DNA of 17,945 nt, from the NCBI GenBank assembly GCA_038063175.1, contig JBBTVP010000016.1, positions 1 to 17,945 on the forward strand. The letters run 5' to 3'. Below, one piece after another: positions 1 to 7,331 of the stretch. The position numbers and the translations under genes are program-made. Every line of letters begins with the position of its first letter. The stretch's first letter is position 1. Origin of the DNA: JBBTVP01 sp038063175. GTDB taxonomy: Bacteria > Patescibacteriota > Minisyncoccia > UBA6257 > 1-14-0-10-40-38. The notes below the pieces were generated by a model. The model was not told where the DNA came from and did not search any database. It saw nothing but the letters and a program-made list of their open reading frames with translations.

Positions 1-1373
1 GAGACGCCAAAGCCGGAGGCGGGCGGCATGCCATACTCCAAGGCCTCCAAAAAATCTTCATCGAGCATCTGGGCTTCTTTGTCGCCGGCTGCCCGAAGTT
101 TCATTTGCTCCTCAAAACGTTTCCGCTGGTCAAGCGGATCATTCAACTCGGAAAATCCTTTTCCAAGTTCGGTGCCACACCCCACGACCTGGAAGCGTTC
201 CACGCGACCCTGGTCTTTCCTCATGCGCTTTGCGAGTGGTTCGATTTCGACCGGAGGGTTCACGAGAAACGCGGGCTGGGTGAGTTCTTGTCGCACCGTG
301 TGTTTGAAGAGAAGATCAACAATCCGTCCCTTGGATGCGCGATGAAGCAACGCGGAAAGACCGAGCTTCTCCGCTTTTTCCCGGAGATCTTTTTCGCTCG
401 CCGTGTGGAGATTTATTCCCGTCCCTTTTTTGAATAAGTCGTAGTATTCAAGTCGTGGCCACTTTCGACCCCAATTAATCTTTTTCCCCTGGGAAATCGT
501 GGTAAATGAACCAGTCGTGCTTTTCACTACTCGTTTCACAAGTTTTTCAATGAATGCCATGAGTCCCGCATAATCCTGGTATGCCCAGTAGAGCTCCATT
601 TGTGTATAGTCCTGGAGATGCTCCGCATCAATGCCCTCGTTCCTGAAAATCCGGCCAATTTCAAACACTTTTTCGAATCCTCCAACCATGAGACGTTTCA
701 AGGGAAGCTCAAGGGAGATACGAAGATAAAAATCCTGATCGAGCGCGTTGTGGTGCGTCACAAAAGGTTCTGCTTCGGCACCTCCGGGAACCGATTCGAG
801 CACGGGAGTTTCAACCTCGATGAAGCCGTGTTCCACAAGATGGGCGCGCGTCGTTGCCCAAAAACGCATCTTCGCCTCAAAGAGACTTCGGAGTTCCGGA
901 CGCATGAGCAAATCGAGATACCGTTTTCGAAAACGAATCTCGGTGTCTTCAAGTCCATGCCACTGGGACGGGAGCGGCCGCAGACTTTTTGAAAGAATGT
1001 TCAGAGACTTCGCTTCGATGCTTTTCTCGCCTCGTTTGGTTACAAACGGCTGTCCGGTCGCTTCCAGAAAATCTCCGATATCAAGGTTGTTTTGGAACAC
1101 GGAGAAATCTCGGATTTCGTTCTTTTTTGCAACGATTTGTATTGTTTCGGTTGCATCCCGAAGATCAAGAAAGATAAGACTCCCCTGATTCCGCATCCCC
1201 ATGATGCGACCTACCACCGAAACCTTTTTACGCCCGCGAGCAAGTTTTTGAAAACCCTTGAGCACCTCTGCGACTGTCGCAGTCCGTTTCGTTGACGCAG
1301 GAAAAACCTCGTAGCCAAGACTTACAAGCTTCTCGAGTTTTTTTAGTCGTTCATTCCGGAGATCCTCAATCAT
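1..1373 (-). CDS. lysS: Lysyl-tRNA synthetase, class II (3' end cut by window)
   Basis: Charges tRNA-Lys with lysine using ATP; cytosolic class II synthetase. I translated the minus strand from the ATG at 1373 and the frame stays open to position 1 (about 457 residues). The N-terminal OB-fold anticodon-binding domain is around residues 50-135 (VVGRIMGMRNQGSLIFLDLRD). The catalytic core then shows motif 1 (HGFIEVETPVLESVPGGAEAEPF split around GFIEVETPVL), the THHNALD segment, FEIGRIFRNEG (motif 2, with Arg and Glu) and CGTELGKGFSELNDPLDQR. The window ends at ALEYGMPPASGFGV, just before the motif 3 arginine, so roughly 35-45 residues are missing. The start lies 14 nt after the greA stop, and GGAG 4 nt upstream of the ATG is one of the few Shine-Dalgarno-like sites here. 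Identity is certain; only the C-terminus is unseen. Confidence 0.96.
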   Translation of the reverse strand, partial: MIEDLRNERLKKLEKLVSLGYEVFPASTKRTATVAEVLKGFQKLARGRKKVSVVGRIMGMRNQGSLIFLDLRDATETIQIVAKKNEIRDFSVFQNNLDIGDFLEATGQPFVTKRGEKSIEAKSLNILSKSLRPLPSQWHGLEDTEIRFRKRYLDLLMRPELRSLFEAKMRFWATTRAHLVEHGFIEVETPVLESVPGGAEAEPFVTHHNALDQDFYLRISLELPLKRLMVGGFEKVFEIGRIFRNEGIDAEHLQDYTQMELYWAYQDYAGLMAFIEKLVKRVVKSTTGSFTTISQGKKINWGRKWPRLEYYDLFKKGTGINLHTASEKDLREKAEKLGLSALLHRASKGRIVDLLFKHTVRQELTQPAFLVNPPVEIEPLAKRMRKDQGRVERFQVVGCGTELGKGFSELNDPLDQRKRFEEQMKLRAAGDKEAQMLDEDFLEALEYGMPPASGFGV

Positions 1374-1387
1374 GATACTCCGAGCAA

Positions 1388-1852
1388 CTATTCTATTTTG
1401 TCGATCCGATACGTGACTTCACCTGAAGGAACTTTTACCTTCATCGTATCCCCTACCCGTTTATCAAGAAATGCTTTTCCGAGCGGTGATTCATTCGAAA
1501 TAAATCCTTTTAATGGATTCGCCTCACTCGAACCGACAATAGTAAAACGCTGTTGCACACCGTTCTTCGAAACAAGGATGGTTGAACCAATTTTCACCCA
1601 ATCATTACCAAGCCCTTCTTTCGTGATGAGCGATGCATTTTTTACCATCTTCTCGAGTTCAAAAATCCGGCGCTCCACCTGTGCCTGTTCCTCACGTGCT
1701 TCGATGTACTCGGAATTCTCCGAAAGATCTCCGAGTTCTTTTGCCCGTTTTAAGCGCTTCGCCACTTCGATCCGTTTGTCGGTACGAAGCGTTTCGAGTT
1801 CTTGTTTTAATTCTTCAAGGCGTTCAGCAGTTACGTAGTATGGTTCATCCAT
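1388..1852 (-). CDS. greA: Transcription elongation factor GreA
   Basis: Rescues backtracked RNA polymerase by stimulating cleavage of the extruded RNA 3' end through the secondary channel. The 154 residues match the family length (E. coli 158). The N-terminal half is the antiparallel coiled coil (rich in Glu, Lys and Leu, residues about 8-75). The tip carries GDLSENSEY, whose Asp42 and Glu45 match the acidic pair that holds the catalytic Mg2+. The C-terminal half is the FKBP-like domain, ending in SPLGKAFLDKRVGDTMKVKV. The ATG at 1852 has no Shine-Dalgarno site. It lies 39 nt after the glycosyltransferase stop and 14 nt before lysS. A greA-lysS pair is also known in some Firmicutes, which supports a housekeeping arrangement rather than a chance junction. 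Confidence 0.97.
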   Translation of the reverse strand: MDEPYYVTAERLEELKQELETLRTDKRIEVAKRLKRAKELGDLSENSEYIEAREEQAQVERRIFELEKMVKNASLITKEGLGNDWVKIGSTILVSKNGVQQRFTIVGSSEANPLKGFISNESPLGKAFLDKRVGDTMKVKVPSGEVTYRIDKIE

Positions 1853-1891
1853 GATGATAGAGAATAGCGACCAAAATGCTAAAAATTGTAA

Positions 1892-2635
1892 TTAGTGAGC
1901 GCGTTTATATTTCCCCCGGCTCATCCACCAACGAATCCTAATCGTTTCAATGAGCATTTGCAAGTAATCGGCAAGCACCGGAAATGCGCCGCCGGATCGA
2001 TCTGAAACACTTACCGGAACCTCCTGTACGGGATATCCCATATACTCTCCGAGTGCGAGCGCCTCGATTGACTGTCCAAGCGCCTCGGAACGCGTTGACG
2101 AAAATATACGTTCGGCTGCTTCTTCGGAAAAGCAATGAAAGCCAAGCAGAAAGTCGCGTGTGCGCGTCTGAAGAATTGTTTTTGCCGCACGGTTTGTAAT
2201 CCACTCGAGCGCACGGTGCGCGATCGGCTCCGATCCTTCGAACGTGGTTTGGTGCGACCGCCGAGATGCAGCGAGCACATGGATACCACGGTTTGCGGTA
2301 AGCGCGGGAAGGATTTTATTAAATTCAACGATCGAAATAGAATTCGCGGGATCAAAGATGAGCCGCCAGTTCCCTTTTGCCGCAAGTATGCCAAGCTTCA
2401 CCGCTGCACCCCGACCACGATGGGTCGGATTATCGATGAGTTTCAGATTTTTAGCGACTGGTTCAAGTCGGAGCACCGTTTCACGTGTCCGGTCGGTGGA
2501 TGCGTCGTTTACTACAAGAATTTCATATGAGAACTCGGCCCCGGAAAGATGCCTGTCCACATCAATTAGGGTAAGCGGAAGTCGTTCCGCGTCATTGTAG
2601 GTGGGGATGATGACAGACAGGAACGGCTTCGTCAT
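1892..2635 (-). CDS. Family 2 (GT-A fold) glycosyltransferase, DPM1-like, with altered metal site
   Basis: 247 residues with a GT-A nucleotide-sugar domain of the dolichyl/polyprenyl-phosphate sugar transferase type. Residues 6-16 (LSVIIPTYNDA) and 40-50 (LVVNDASTDRT) are the nucleotide-binding strands; NPTHRGRGAAVKLGI (69-83) is the conserved Gly-rich segment. The metal-binding DxD, normally in a block like DADNSTSI in related proteins, reads DPANSISI here (95-102), so the second Asp is Ala. The later D-x-Q-x-G-F acceptor-site motif is D-F-L-L-G-F (161-166), and the position of the usual Arg-Trp after VPV is Ser-Val-Ser. There is no clear transmembrane tail. It starts 12 nt after the map stop, and an extended -10 lies at 2642-2650. 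Family is sure; donor, acceptor and even activity are not known. It is not a normal member of this operon. Confidence 0.85.
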   Translation of the reverse strand: MTKPFLSVIIPTYNDAERLPLTLIDVDRHLSGAEFSYEILVVNDASTDRTRETVLRLEPVAKNLKLIDNPTHRGRGAAVKLGILAAKGNWRLIFDPANSISIVEFNKILPALTANRGIHVLAASRRSHQTTFEGSEPIAHRALEWITNRAAKTILQTRTRDFLLGFHCFSEEAAERIFSSTRSEALGQSIEALALGEYMGYPVQEVPVSVSDRSGGAFPVLADYLQMLIETIRIRWWMSRGKYKRAH

Positions 2636-2641
2636 AGCCGT

Positions 2642-2650
2642 AGTATATCA
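2642..2650 (-). promoter_or_regulatory. Extended -10 promoter, leaderless type, for the glycosyltransferase
   Basis: On the minus strand TGA-TATACT is followed by 6 nt and then the ATG at 2635, so a transcript starting 7 nt after the -10 would begin on the start codon. The TG of the extended -10 is the first two bases of the map stop codon TGA. No recognisable -35 is present at 16-18 nt. The identical arrangement (TGnTATACT, 6 nt, ATG) precedes the small membrane protein at 16231, which raises my confidence. Confidence 0.5.
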
Positions 2651-3406
2651 TGCCGTGAGTATCTCGGGTCCGTTTTCGGTGACGAGCACCGTATGCTCAA
2701 AATGTGCTGAAATGCTTCCGTCAGAAGTCCGATATCCTTCATCGTTCTGCTGGATCACTTTCGGTGAACCCATACTCACCATGGGTTCGATCGCACATAC
2801 CATACCGGGGACAAGTTTCATCCCCTTTCCCGGACGACCTTCATTTGGAACACTCGGATCCTCGTGAAGCTCCGTGCCGATGAAATGCCCGGTGAGTCCC
2901 TTCACTACATTCAACTTTCCTGCACGCACGCACGATTCAATCGCATATCCAATATCACCGAGCGTTCCGCCGGGAATTGCGGCGCGAATGCCCATCTGAA
3001 GCGCCTCGCGCGTAACATGTATCAGGTTTTGCACTTCCGGAGTTGGCTTCCCAATCGAAATCGTAATTGCAGCGTCGGCATAATACCCTTGGTACTTCGT
3101 GCCAAGATCTATTTTGAGAACATCCCCATACTTCAATTCCCGCCGTGTCGGAACACCGTGCACCACGACATCATTCAGCGAAGCACAAATCGTTGCCGGA
3201 AAACCGCGCGTAGCGCCTGCGGGTTGGTAGTTAAGAAACGCTGGTTCACCACCCTGCTGCTTAATAGCATCATGAGCTATGCGGTCAAGCTCAACAAGCT
3301 GCATACCTTCCTTTACTTGAGCTGAAACCTCCGCGAGTGCCCGAGCGAGCATCGCTCCGGCACGCCGCATGTTTTGAATTTCAACTACGCTCTTTACGAG
3401 AGCCAT
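2648..3406 (-). CDS. map: Methionine aminopeptidase, type I
   Basis: Removes the initiator Met from new proteins at the ribosome exit. 252 residues (E. coli 264), pita-bread fold. The five metal ligands can be placed by motif: Asp100 (KIDLG), Asp111 (YYADAA), His174 (TGHFIG), Glu207 (AIEPM) and Glu237 (FEHT). The two substrate histidines are His83 (VVHGVP) and His181 (ELHEDP). There is no N-terminal SH3-binding extension, so type Ia. The gene follows adk as in most bacterial spc operons, and its first 13 nt overlap the adk end, which suggests translational coupling. Downstream genes are not the usual infA-rpmJ. The normal GHGIG is GHFIG, a small change beside a metal ligand. Confidence 0.97.
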   Translation of the reverse strand: MALVKSVVEIQNMRRAGAMLARALAEVSAQVKEGMQLVELDRIAHDAIKQQGGEPAFLNYQPAGATRGFPATICASLNDVVVHGVPTRRELKYGDVLKIDLGTKYQGYYADAAITISIGKPTPEVQNLIHVTREALQMGIRAAIPGGTLGDIGYAIESCVRAGKLNVVKGLTGHFIGTELHEDPSVPNEGRPGKGMKLVPGMVCAIEPMVSMGSPKVIQQNDEGYRTSDGSISAHFEHTVLVTENGPEILTA

Positions 3407-4077
3407 TTCGTGATATCTCGATATACGAGATATGGTGGTTGCTCGCCATTTATTTCGTGGACTGTATACCCACGCTTACGGAGCCCATCCATGATCGGAG
3501 CAGTTCGCTTTTCAAATTCCGTAAGTCGGTCCAGCATGAGCGCAGGATTATCGTCAGTGCGGAGCGTCAGCGGAGAAAGACAGATCGGACATGCATTGAG
3601 TTCGGCATCCTTCTGAAATAGATATCCGCGTCCACACACCGGACACACTTTTCTCTTCCCATTCCTGAATGTTGCTGCTTCAGGGCTCACTTTGAGAAGA
3701 AAAATATAAATATGCTCTTTTCCATAAAGATCATCGAGAATTGACATGGTCCCTTTCCGATCTCCTTCGTCAAAAGCTTCGTAGAGGGTCCGCGGAGAAC
3801 CCGAGAGCACAAGTCCGCTTACTTTCCCAAGATCTCTAATACCCTCGGAGACAATTTTGAATACCCACCATTCCTCACAGAGCAAACCCTTCTCGTAGTA
3901 TTGCTTCCGCTGTCGCTGGATAACTTCGTCGTTTGCGTTTGCGGGATCATAAATAACCTCCCGAATCCGTTGCCCGGTGTCGAAATGAATGAGCTTATAG
4001 TTATTCGCAATAAGTTCCGATTGCGTTCCCTTTCCAGAACCGGGGGGACCGTAGATGATGACGGAAATTTTTTGCAT
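3394..4077 (-). CDS. adk: Adenylate kinase-family nucleoside monophosphate kinase with zinc LID
   Basis: Transfers phosphate between ATP and AMP (or another NMP). With the ATG at 4077 the protein has 227 residues. The P-loop is GPPGSGKGT (10-18). The LID domain carries a four-cysteine zinc knuckle, CPVC (145-148) and CPIC (163-166). The catalytic arginines are in GQRIREV, GSPRT, RTDDN and DRLTEF. Two signatures are altered: the AMP-binding TGD is TGQ (34-36), and the usual DGFPRT is SGSPRT (92-97), losing the Asp that organises Mg2+ water. A TTG start 9 nt upstream is possible, but the ATG has GGAAG just before it. Position between secY and map is the standard adk position, so adenylate kinase is the likely role, but strict substrate choice is not proven. 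Confidence 0.85.
   Translation of the reverse strand: MQKISVIIYGPPGSGKGTQSELIANNYKLIHFDTGQRIREVIYDPANANDEVIQRQRKQYYEKGLLCEEWWVFKIVSEGIRDLGKVSGLVLSGSPRTLYEAFDEGDRKGTMSILDDLYGKEHIYIFLLKVSPEAATFRNGKRKVCPVCGRGYLFQKDAELNACPICLSPLTLRTDDNPALMLDRLTEFEKRTAPIMDGLRKRGYTVHEINGEQPPYLVYRDITKWLS
3413..3433 (-). promoter_or_regulatory. Hairpin at the adk-map overlap, covering the map initiation region
   Basis: A perfect 8-bp stem (ATATCTCG / CGAGATAT, 5-nt loop) lies inside the last codons of adk. Its 3' arm in the mRNA ends 6 nt before the map ATG and contains the only GAGA-like sequence there. Ribosomes finishing adk would have to melt it, consistent with coupled translation of map. Structure is inferred by eye. 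Confidence 0.4.
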
Positions 4078-4113
4078 GACTTCCAAAGCTTAGCATGCGA
4101 TTTTTCCCTAAAC

Positions 4114-4142
4114 AATATAAGCGAGTGAACCTCGGTTCTTAA
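4114..4142 (-). promoter_or_regulatory. Candidate sigma70-type promoter for adk-map
   Basis: TTAAGA (4137-4142) and TATATT (4114-4119) on the minus strand are exactly 17 nt apart, each one or two bases from consensus. They lie in the 82-nt spacer between the secY stop and adk start, the longest spacer in the left half of the window. A start near 4107 would give a leader of about 30 nt. Likely an internal promoter for the metabolic tail of the operon. Confidence 0.45.
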
Positions 4143-4159
4143 CGGAAAATATTCGAACG

Positions 4160-5431
4160 CTACTCGAATCCTTCGTATTCGCGGAGTACGAGCTGGGATT
4201 CAACCTGTTTCATGATTTCAAGCGCCACGGAAACTACGATGAGGAGCGCAGTTCCCCCGATCGTGAGGATCTGTACGCCCGTGATGAGCTGGGTAATATT
4301 TGGTAGGATTGCCACGATACCGAGGAAAAGCGCGCCGAAGAAGGTGAGCCGCCTCGTTAGTTTTCCAAGATATTCCCCCGAAGGCTCTCCGGGTCGAATC
4401 CCTGGGATGAATCCCCCGCTTCGCTGGAGGTTTTTTGATATCTCTTTTGGATCGAACGTAATTGCGGTGTAAAAATAAGTGAACACCACGACGAGCACAA
4501 AGTACATGATGCTGTAGATTACCTGATTGCCGAGAACCCGGGTTACAAAATCGAACGCGGCCTGGGATGCGCTCGTAGAGAAAATGGCAATGATTTGCGC
4601 GAGAAATTGCGGAAAGAGCAGGATCGAGATTGCGAATATGATAGGAATCACACCTGCCTGGTTCACTTTGAGCGGCAGATAACTCGTGGCGCCGCCATAC
4701 ATTCGGTTGCCACGAACCCGTTTTGAATAGGTGACGGGAACTTTTCGCTCTCCCTGGCTCACGAACACAACTCCGGCAATAATAACAACCGCAAGAAGCA
4801 AGAATGCGATATACGTCGGAACGAGTGACTCATCAAAAGAAGCAAGTGCGCCTCGGACAGCGTTCGGAATACTACTCACGATACCGGCAAAGATAAGAAG
4901 TGAAATGCCGTTCCCGATCTTATATTCAGAAATGAGCTCGCCAATCCACATAAGGATCATAGATCCGGCAGTTACGATGATGACGTTCGTAACAATGGCA
5001 CTGGTGCCGATATCACCAACAACATTCTGCCCCGCAAGGATCCGGAGGAAACCGTACGCCTGGAGTGCCGCAAGTGGAACGGTAAGCCAGCGAGAATATC
5101 GGTTGAATTTTGCCCTGCCAGCCGATCCTTCCTCGTAATACATCGCCTTCATCGCGGGAAAGATCATCGTGAGGAGCTGCATAATGATGGTCGCGGTAAT
5201 GTAGGGTCCCACACCTAACATCATCACCGACAAGTTATCGAGCGAACCGCCGGAAAAAAGGTTAAAAAAACCAAAAAGCTGATTCCCGCCGAGAAAGGTA
5301 CGAAGCTGTTCGGAATCAATGCCAGGGATCGGAATCGCGGCAAGCACACGAAACACCACGAGCCAGAGGAGAACCATGAGCACCTTCTTGCGAAGGTCCG
5401 GAATCCGGAATATCTGAAGTATGCGGTTCAT
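4160..5431 (-). CDS. secY: Preprotein translocase channel subunit SecY
   Basis: Central pore of the Sec translocon in the inner membrane. 423 residues (E. coli 443), with ten hydrophobic segments by eye: about 19-36, 70-92, 113-132, 142-165, 172-192, 205-227, 262-283, 300-325, 363-383 and 388-407. The plug/TM2 region reads FNLFSGGSLDNLSVMMLG and GVGPYITATIIMQLL. The cytosolic loop with RSGGFIPGIRPGEPS before TM9 is the conserved C5 region that contacts SecA and the ribosome. The ATG overlaps the rplO stop as ATGA, so the two are probably translationally coupled. Standard last gene of the spc ribosomal block. Confidence 0.98.
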   Translation of the reverse strand: MNRILQIFRIPDLRKKVLMVLLWLVVFRVLAAIPIPGIDSEQLRTFLGGNQLFGFFNLFSGGSLDNLSVMMLGVGPYITATIIMQLLTMIFPAMKAMYYEEGSAGRAKFNRYSRWLTVPLAALQAYGFLRILAGQNVVGDIGTSAIVTNVIIVTAGSMILMWIGELISEYKIGNGISLLIFAGIVSSIPNAVRGALASFDESLVPTYIAFLLLAVVIIAGVVFVSQGERKVPVTYSKRVRGNRMYGGATSYLPLKVNQAGVIPIIFAISILLFPQFLAQIIAIFSTSASQAAFDFVTRVLGNQVIYSIMYFVLVVVFTYFYTAITFDPKEISKNLQRSGGFIPGIRPGEPSGEYLGKLTRRLTFFGALFLGIVAILPNITQLITGVQILTIGGTALLIVVSVALEIMKQVESQLVLREYEGFE

Positions 5432-5859
5432 GATCCGGCTTCGATAGTGCCTTTCGCTAATTCTATTTTTTCTTTTGCCTTTTTCGAAACAGAAATTCCA
5501 CGTACGATAAGTGCTTTCGTAAGCTTGCCATCCCCTAAGATTTTAACGCGCTCCTTTTCGGAACGAATAAACCCGGCGGCTTTGAGCGCCTTCGGATCAA
5601 TAATACTCTTTGCTTCAAACTGGTCGAGCATGCCAACATTCACGGGCGTTGCACCCTCGATGCGGGATTTATTTTTTGTTCCCCGAAGCTTAGGCAGACG
5701 CTGAATTAAGTCCCGTACCGCGGGTCGGATGCGATGACCAGAGCGGGATTTCTGTCCCTTTGTTCCATGGCCAGAGGTCGTTCCGCGCTTACCTCCGCGT
5801 CCTACTCGTGTTTTTCGCCGCTTCATCCATTGCGGCCGTTCGATAGTATGGAGATTCAT
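5428..5859 (-). CDS. rplO: 50S ribosomal protein L15 (uL15)
   Basis: Late-assembly protein of the large subunit. 143 residues (E. coli 144). The N-terminal basic extension shows RVGRGGKRGTTSGHGTKGQK, the family signature that threads into 23S rRNA; the globular part begins near TPVNVGMLDQF. Only 5 nt separate it from the rpsE stop, so the rpmD (uL30) gene that normally sits here is absent. The stop TGA overlaps the secY ATG. Confidence 0.97.
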   Translation of the reverse strand: MNLHTIERPQWMKRRKTRVGRGGKRGTTSGHGTKGQKSRSGHRIRPAVRDLIQRLPKLRGTKNKSRIEGATPVNVGMLDQFEAKSIIDPKALKAAGFIRSEKERVKILGDGKLTKALIVRGISVSKKAKEKIELAKGTIEAGS

Positions 5860-5864
5860 GAAAA

Positions 5865-6350
5865 TTATTTCGTCTTTGGTTCTTTTCGAAGCTGCTTCAA
5901 TGCCTCGATGGTTGCGAGCGCATTGGTGAGTTTATTCGGAGTTCGGCCGAGACACTTCGCGGTAATATCACGCACCCCTGCAAGCGAGAGCACCACACGA
6001 ACCGCGCCTCCGGCAATAAGACCGTGCCCGGGTTTCGCGGGCTTCAGGCGTACTTGCGCCGCGCTGAATTTTGCTTCGACTTCATGGGGAATGGTCCGCC
6101 CCTTCAATGGAACAATAACGATATGCTTTTTGGCATTCATCTTTGCTTTCGCAATTGCCTGCTGCACATCGAGCCCTTTCGCGATACCTGCGGCAACACG
6201 GCCCTTCTCGTCGCCGATGATCACCGTTACACGGAAACGAAACCGTTTACCTCCTGCGGTAACACGGGTAACCCGGCGTAAATCAAGCACCTTGTCCTTA
6301 AACTCTTCTTTTTTCATAGAAGGTCTTCCTCCTCCGAATCTTCGTTCCAT
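5865..6350 (-). CDS. rpsE: 30S ribosomal protein S5 (uS5)
   Basis: Small-subunit body protein at the mRNA entry and important for decoding accuracy. 161 residues (E. coli 167). The dsRBD-like N-domain contains RVTRVTAGGKRFRFRVTVIIG, the usual signature, followed by the C-domain with GGAVRVVLSLAGVRDI and SLGR-like CLGRTPNKLTNALATIEAL. A second ATG at 6317 is preceded by a GGAGGAGGAAG run; since neighbours lack Shine-Dalgarno sites and those bases encode the Gly-rich N-terminus, I keep the upstream ATG but cannot exclude the shorter form. Confidence 0.95.
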   Translation of the reverse strand: MERRFGGGRPSMKKEEFKDKVLDLRRVTRVTAGGKRFRFRVTVIIGDEKGRVAAGIAKGLDVQQAIAKAKMNAKKHIVIVPLKGRTIPHEVEAKFSAAQVRLKPAKPGHGLIAGGAVRVVLSLAGVRDITAKCLGRTPNKLTNALATIEALKQLRKEPKTK

Positions 6351-6366
6351 AGGTTTATAAGTGCTA

Positions 6367-6717
6367 TTAAATTGTTAATCCTGCTTCCCGTGCTTTTTCG
6401 GCGATCGCCTTGATTCTCCCATGATAGTGATACGATCGCTTGTCAAAAACCGCGCGCTTCACGCCCAGCTTCAGTGCCTGCTCTGCAATTGCCTTACCGA
6501 GCGCCTCTGCCTGGGTGAGTTTCTTTTCTCCTTTCTTTTGAGAACCCCGGGTGGACGCAGATGCAATCGTACGCCCGTTCTCGTCGTCAATGAGCTGTAC
6601 ATAGGTGAATTTATTGCTGCGGAAAACGGAAATCCGCGGCCGTGCACTTGTGCCAAAAATTTTGTTTCCGGAACGTACCCTCCGCTTATTTCGCCGTTCT
6701 AATGTAATCAGCTTCAT
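6367..6717 (-). CDS. rplR: 50S ribosomal protein L18 (uL18)
   Basis: Binds 5S rRNA in the central protuberance. 116 residues (E. coli 117). Arg/Lys-rich N-terminus (ERRNKRRVRSGNKI) followed by the conserved core RPRISVFRSNKFTYVQLIDD and the C-terminal FDKRSYHYHGRIKAIAEKAR. Sixteen nt before rpsE and 17 nt after rplF, the standard order. No Shine-Dalgarno site. Confidence 0.97.
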   Translation of the reverse strand: MKLITLERRNKRRVRSGNKIFGTSARPRISVFRSNKFTYVQLIDDENGRTIASASTRGSQKKGEKKLTQAEALGKAIAEQALKLGVKRAVFDKRSYHYHGRIKAIAEKAREAGLTI

Positions 6718-6734
6718 AATAAGTTGGCGTGCTT

Positions 6735-7289
6735 CTATTTCTGTTCACTCCCCGCGCCTGCAACTTTTTTACCGGCTTTGCGGCGAACCACTTCGCCCGA
6801 ATATTTAATTCCTTTCCCTTTATAGGGCTCGGGTTTTTTTAAGCTCCTGATATGCGCTGCAGTCTGTCCCACGAGCGCCTTGTCGATCCCCGCAATGGTA
6901 ATGATATTTTTCGCAACCGTTATTTTTACGCCCTGCCTCGATTGAAACTTCACCGGGTGAGTAAAACCAATATTTAAGACGAGTGTTTCGCCTTCCATGG
7001 TCGCGCGAAAACCAATTCCTTCGATTTCGAGGGTTTTTGTAAAACCTTCATTCACTCCTTTTAAGGCGCTCATGATGAGGGATGCCATGGTCCCCCAGTT
7101 TGCTCCCGCCTGGTTACTTTCCTCGTTCGGACGAACGGTTAATTCGCGATCCTTCATTGCTACGCTAATAAAAGGAAGCATAGGAACTGAAATTTTGCCG
7201 AGTTTACCAGAACATTCAACCGCTCCGGAATTCACGGAGACAGTGACTCCTTCGGGAATGATAATTGGTTTTTTTGCGATCTTGCTCAT
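6735..7289 (-). CDS. rplF: 50S ribosomal protein L6 (uL6)
   Basis: Large-subunit protein near the factor-binding site and sarcin-ricin loop. 184 residues (E. coli 177), two tandem homologous domains. The domain-2 signature PEPYKGKGIKYSGEVVRRKAG (start PEPYKGKGIKY) lies near the C-terminus. The extra length is a short Ala/Gly/Lys tail. The ATG at 7289 has no Shine-Dalgarno site; an AT-rich octamer array ends 11 nt upstream. Confidence 0.97.
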   Translation of the reverse strand: MSKIAKKPIIIPEGVTVSVNSGAVECSGKLGKISVPMLPFISVAMKDRELTVRPNEESNQAGANWGTMASLIMSALKGVNEGFTKTLEIEGIGFRATMEGETLVLNIGFTHPVKFQSRQGVKITVAKNIITIAGIDKALVGQTAAHIRSLKKPEPYKGKGIKYSGEVVRRKAGKKVAGAGSEQK

Positions 7290-7300
7290 ATACGAAGATA

Positions 7301-7325
7301 TTTAAATGTTTAAATAATTTAAATA
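7301..7325. repeat. TTTAAATA octamer array upstream of rplF
   Basis: On the plus strand TTTAAATG, TTTAAATA, one extra A and TTTAAATA follow each other in the 42-nt rpsH-rplF spacer, ending 11 nt before the rplF ATG. One of five similar arrays in this window. Confidence 0.75.
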
Positions 7326-7331
7326 TTTTTA

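Noticed and set aside
5865..6317. Shorter rpsE starting at 6317 behind GGAGGAGGAAG
   Set aside because: Possible, but those bases encode the usual Gly/Arg-rich S5 N-terminus and the surrounding genes do not use Shine-Dalgarno sites; kept as an alternative only.
5734..6360. Long plus-strand open frame of 208 codons
   Set aside because: It lies antisense to rpsE and rplO, which are certain. Its translation has no recognisable domain, and similar antisense frames cover most genes here because of their codon use.
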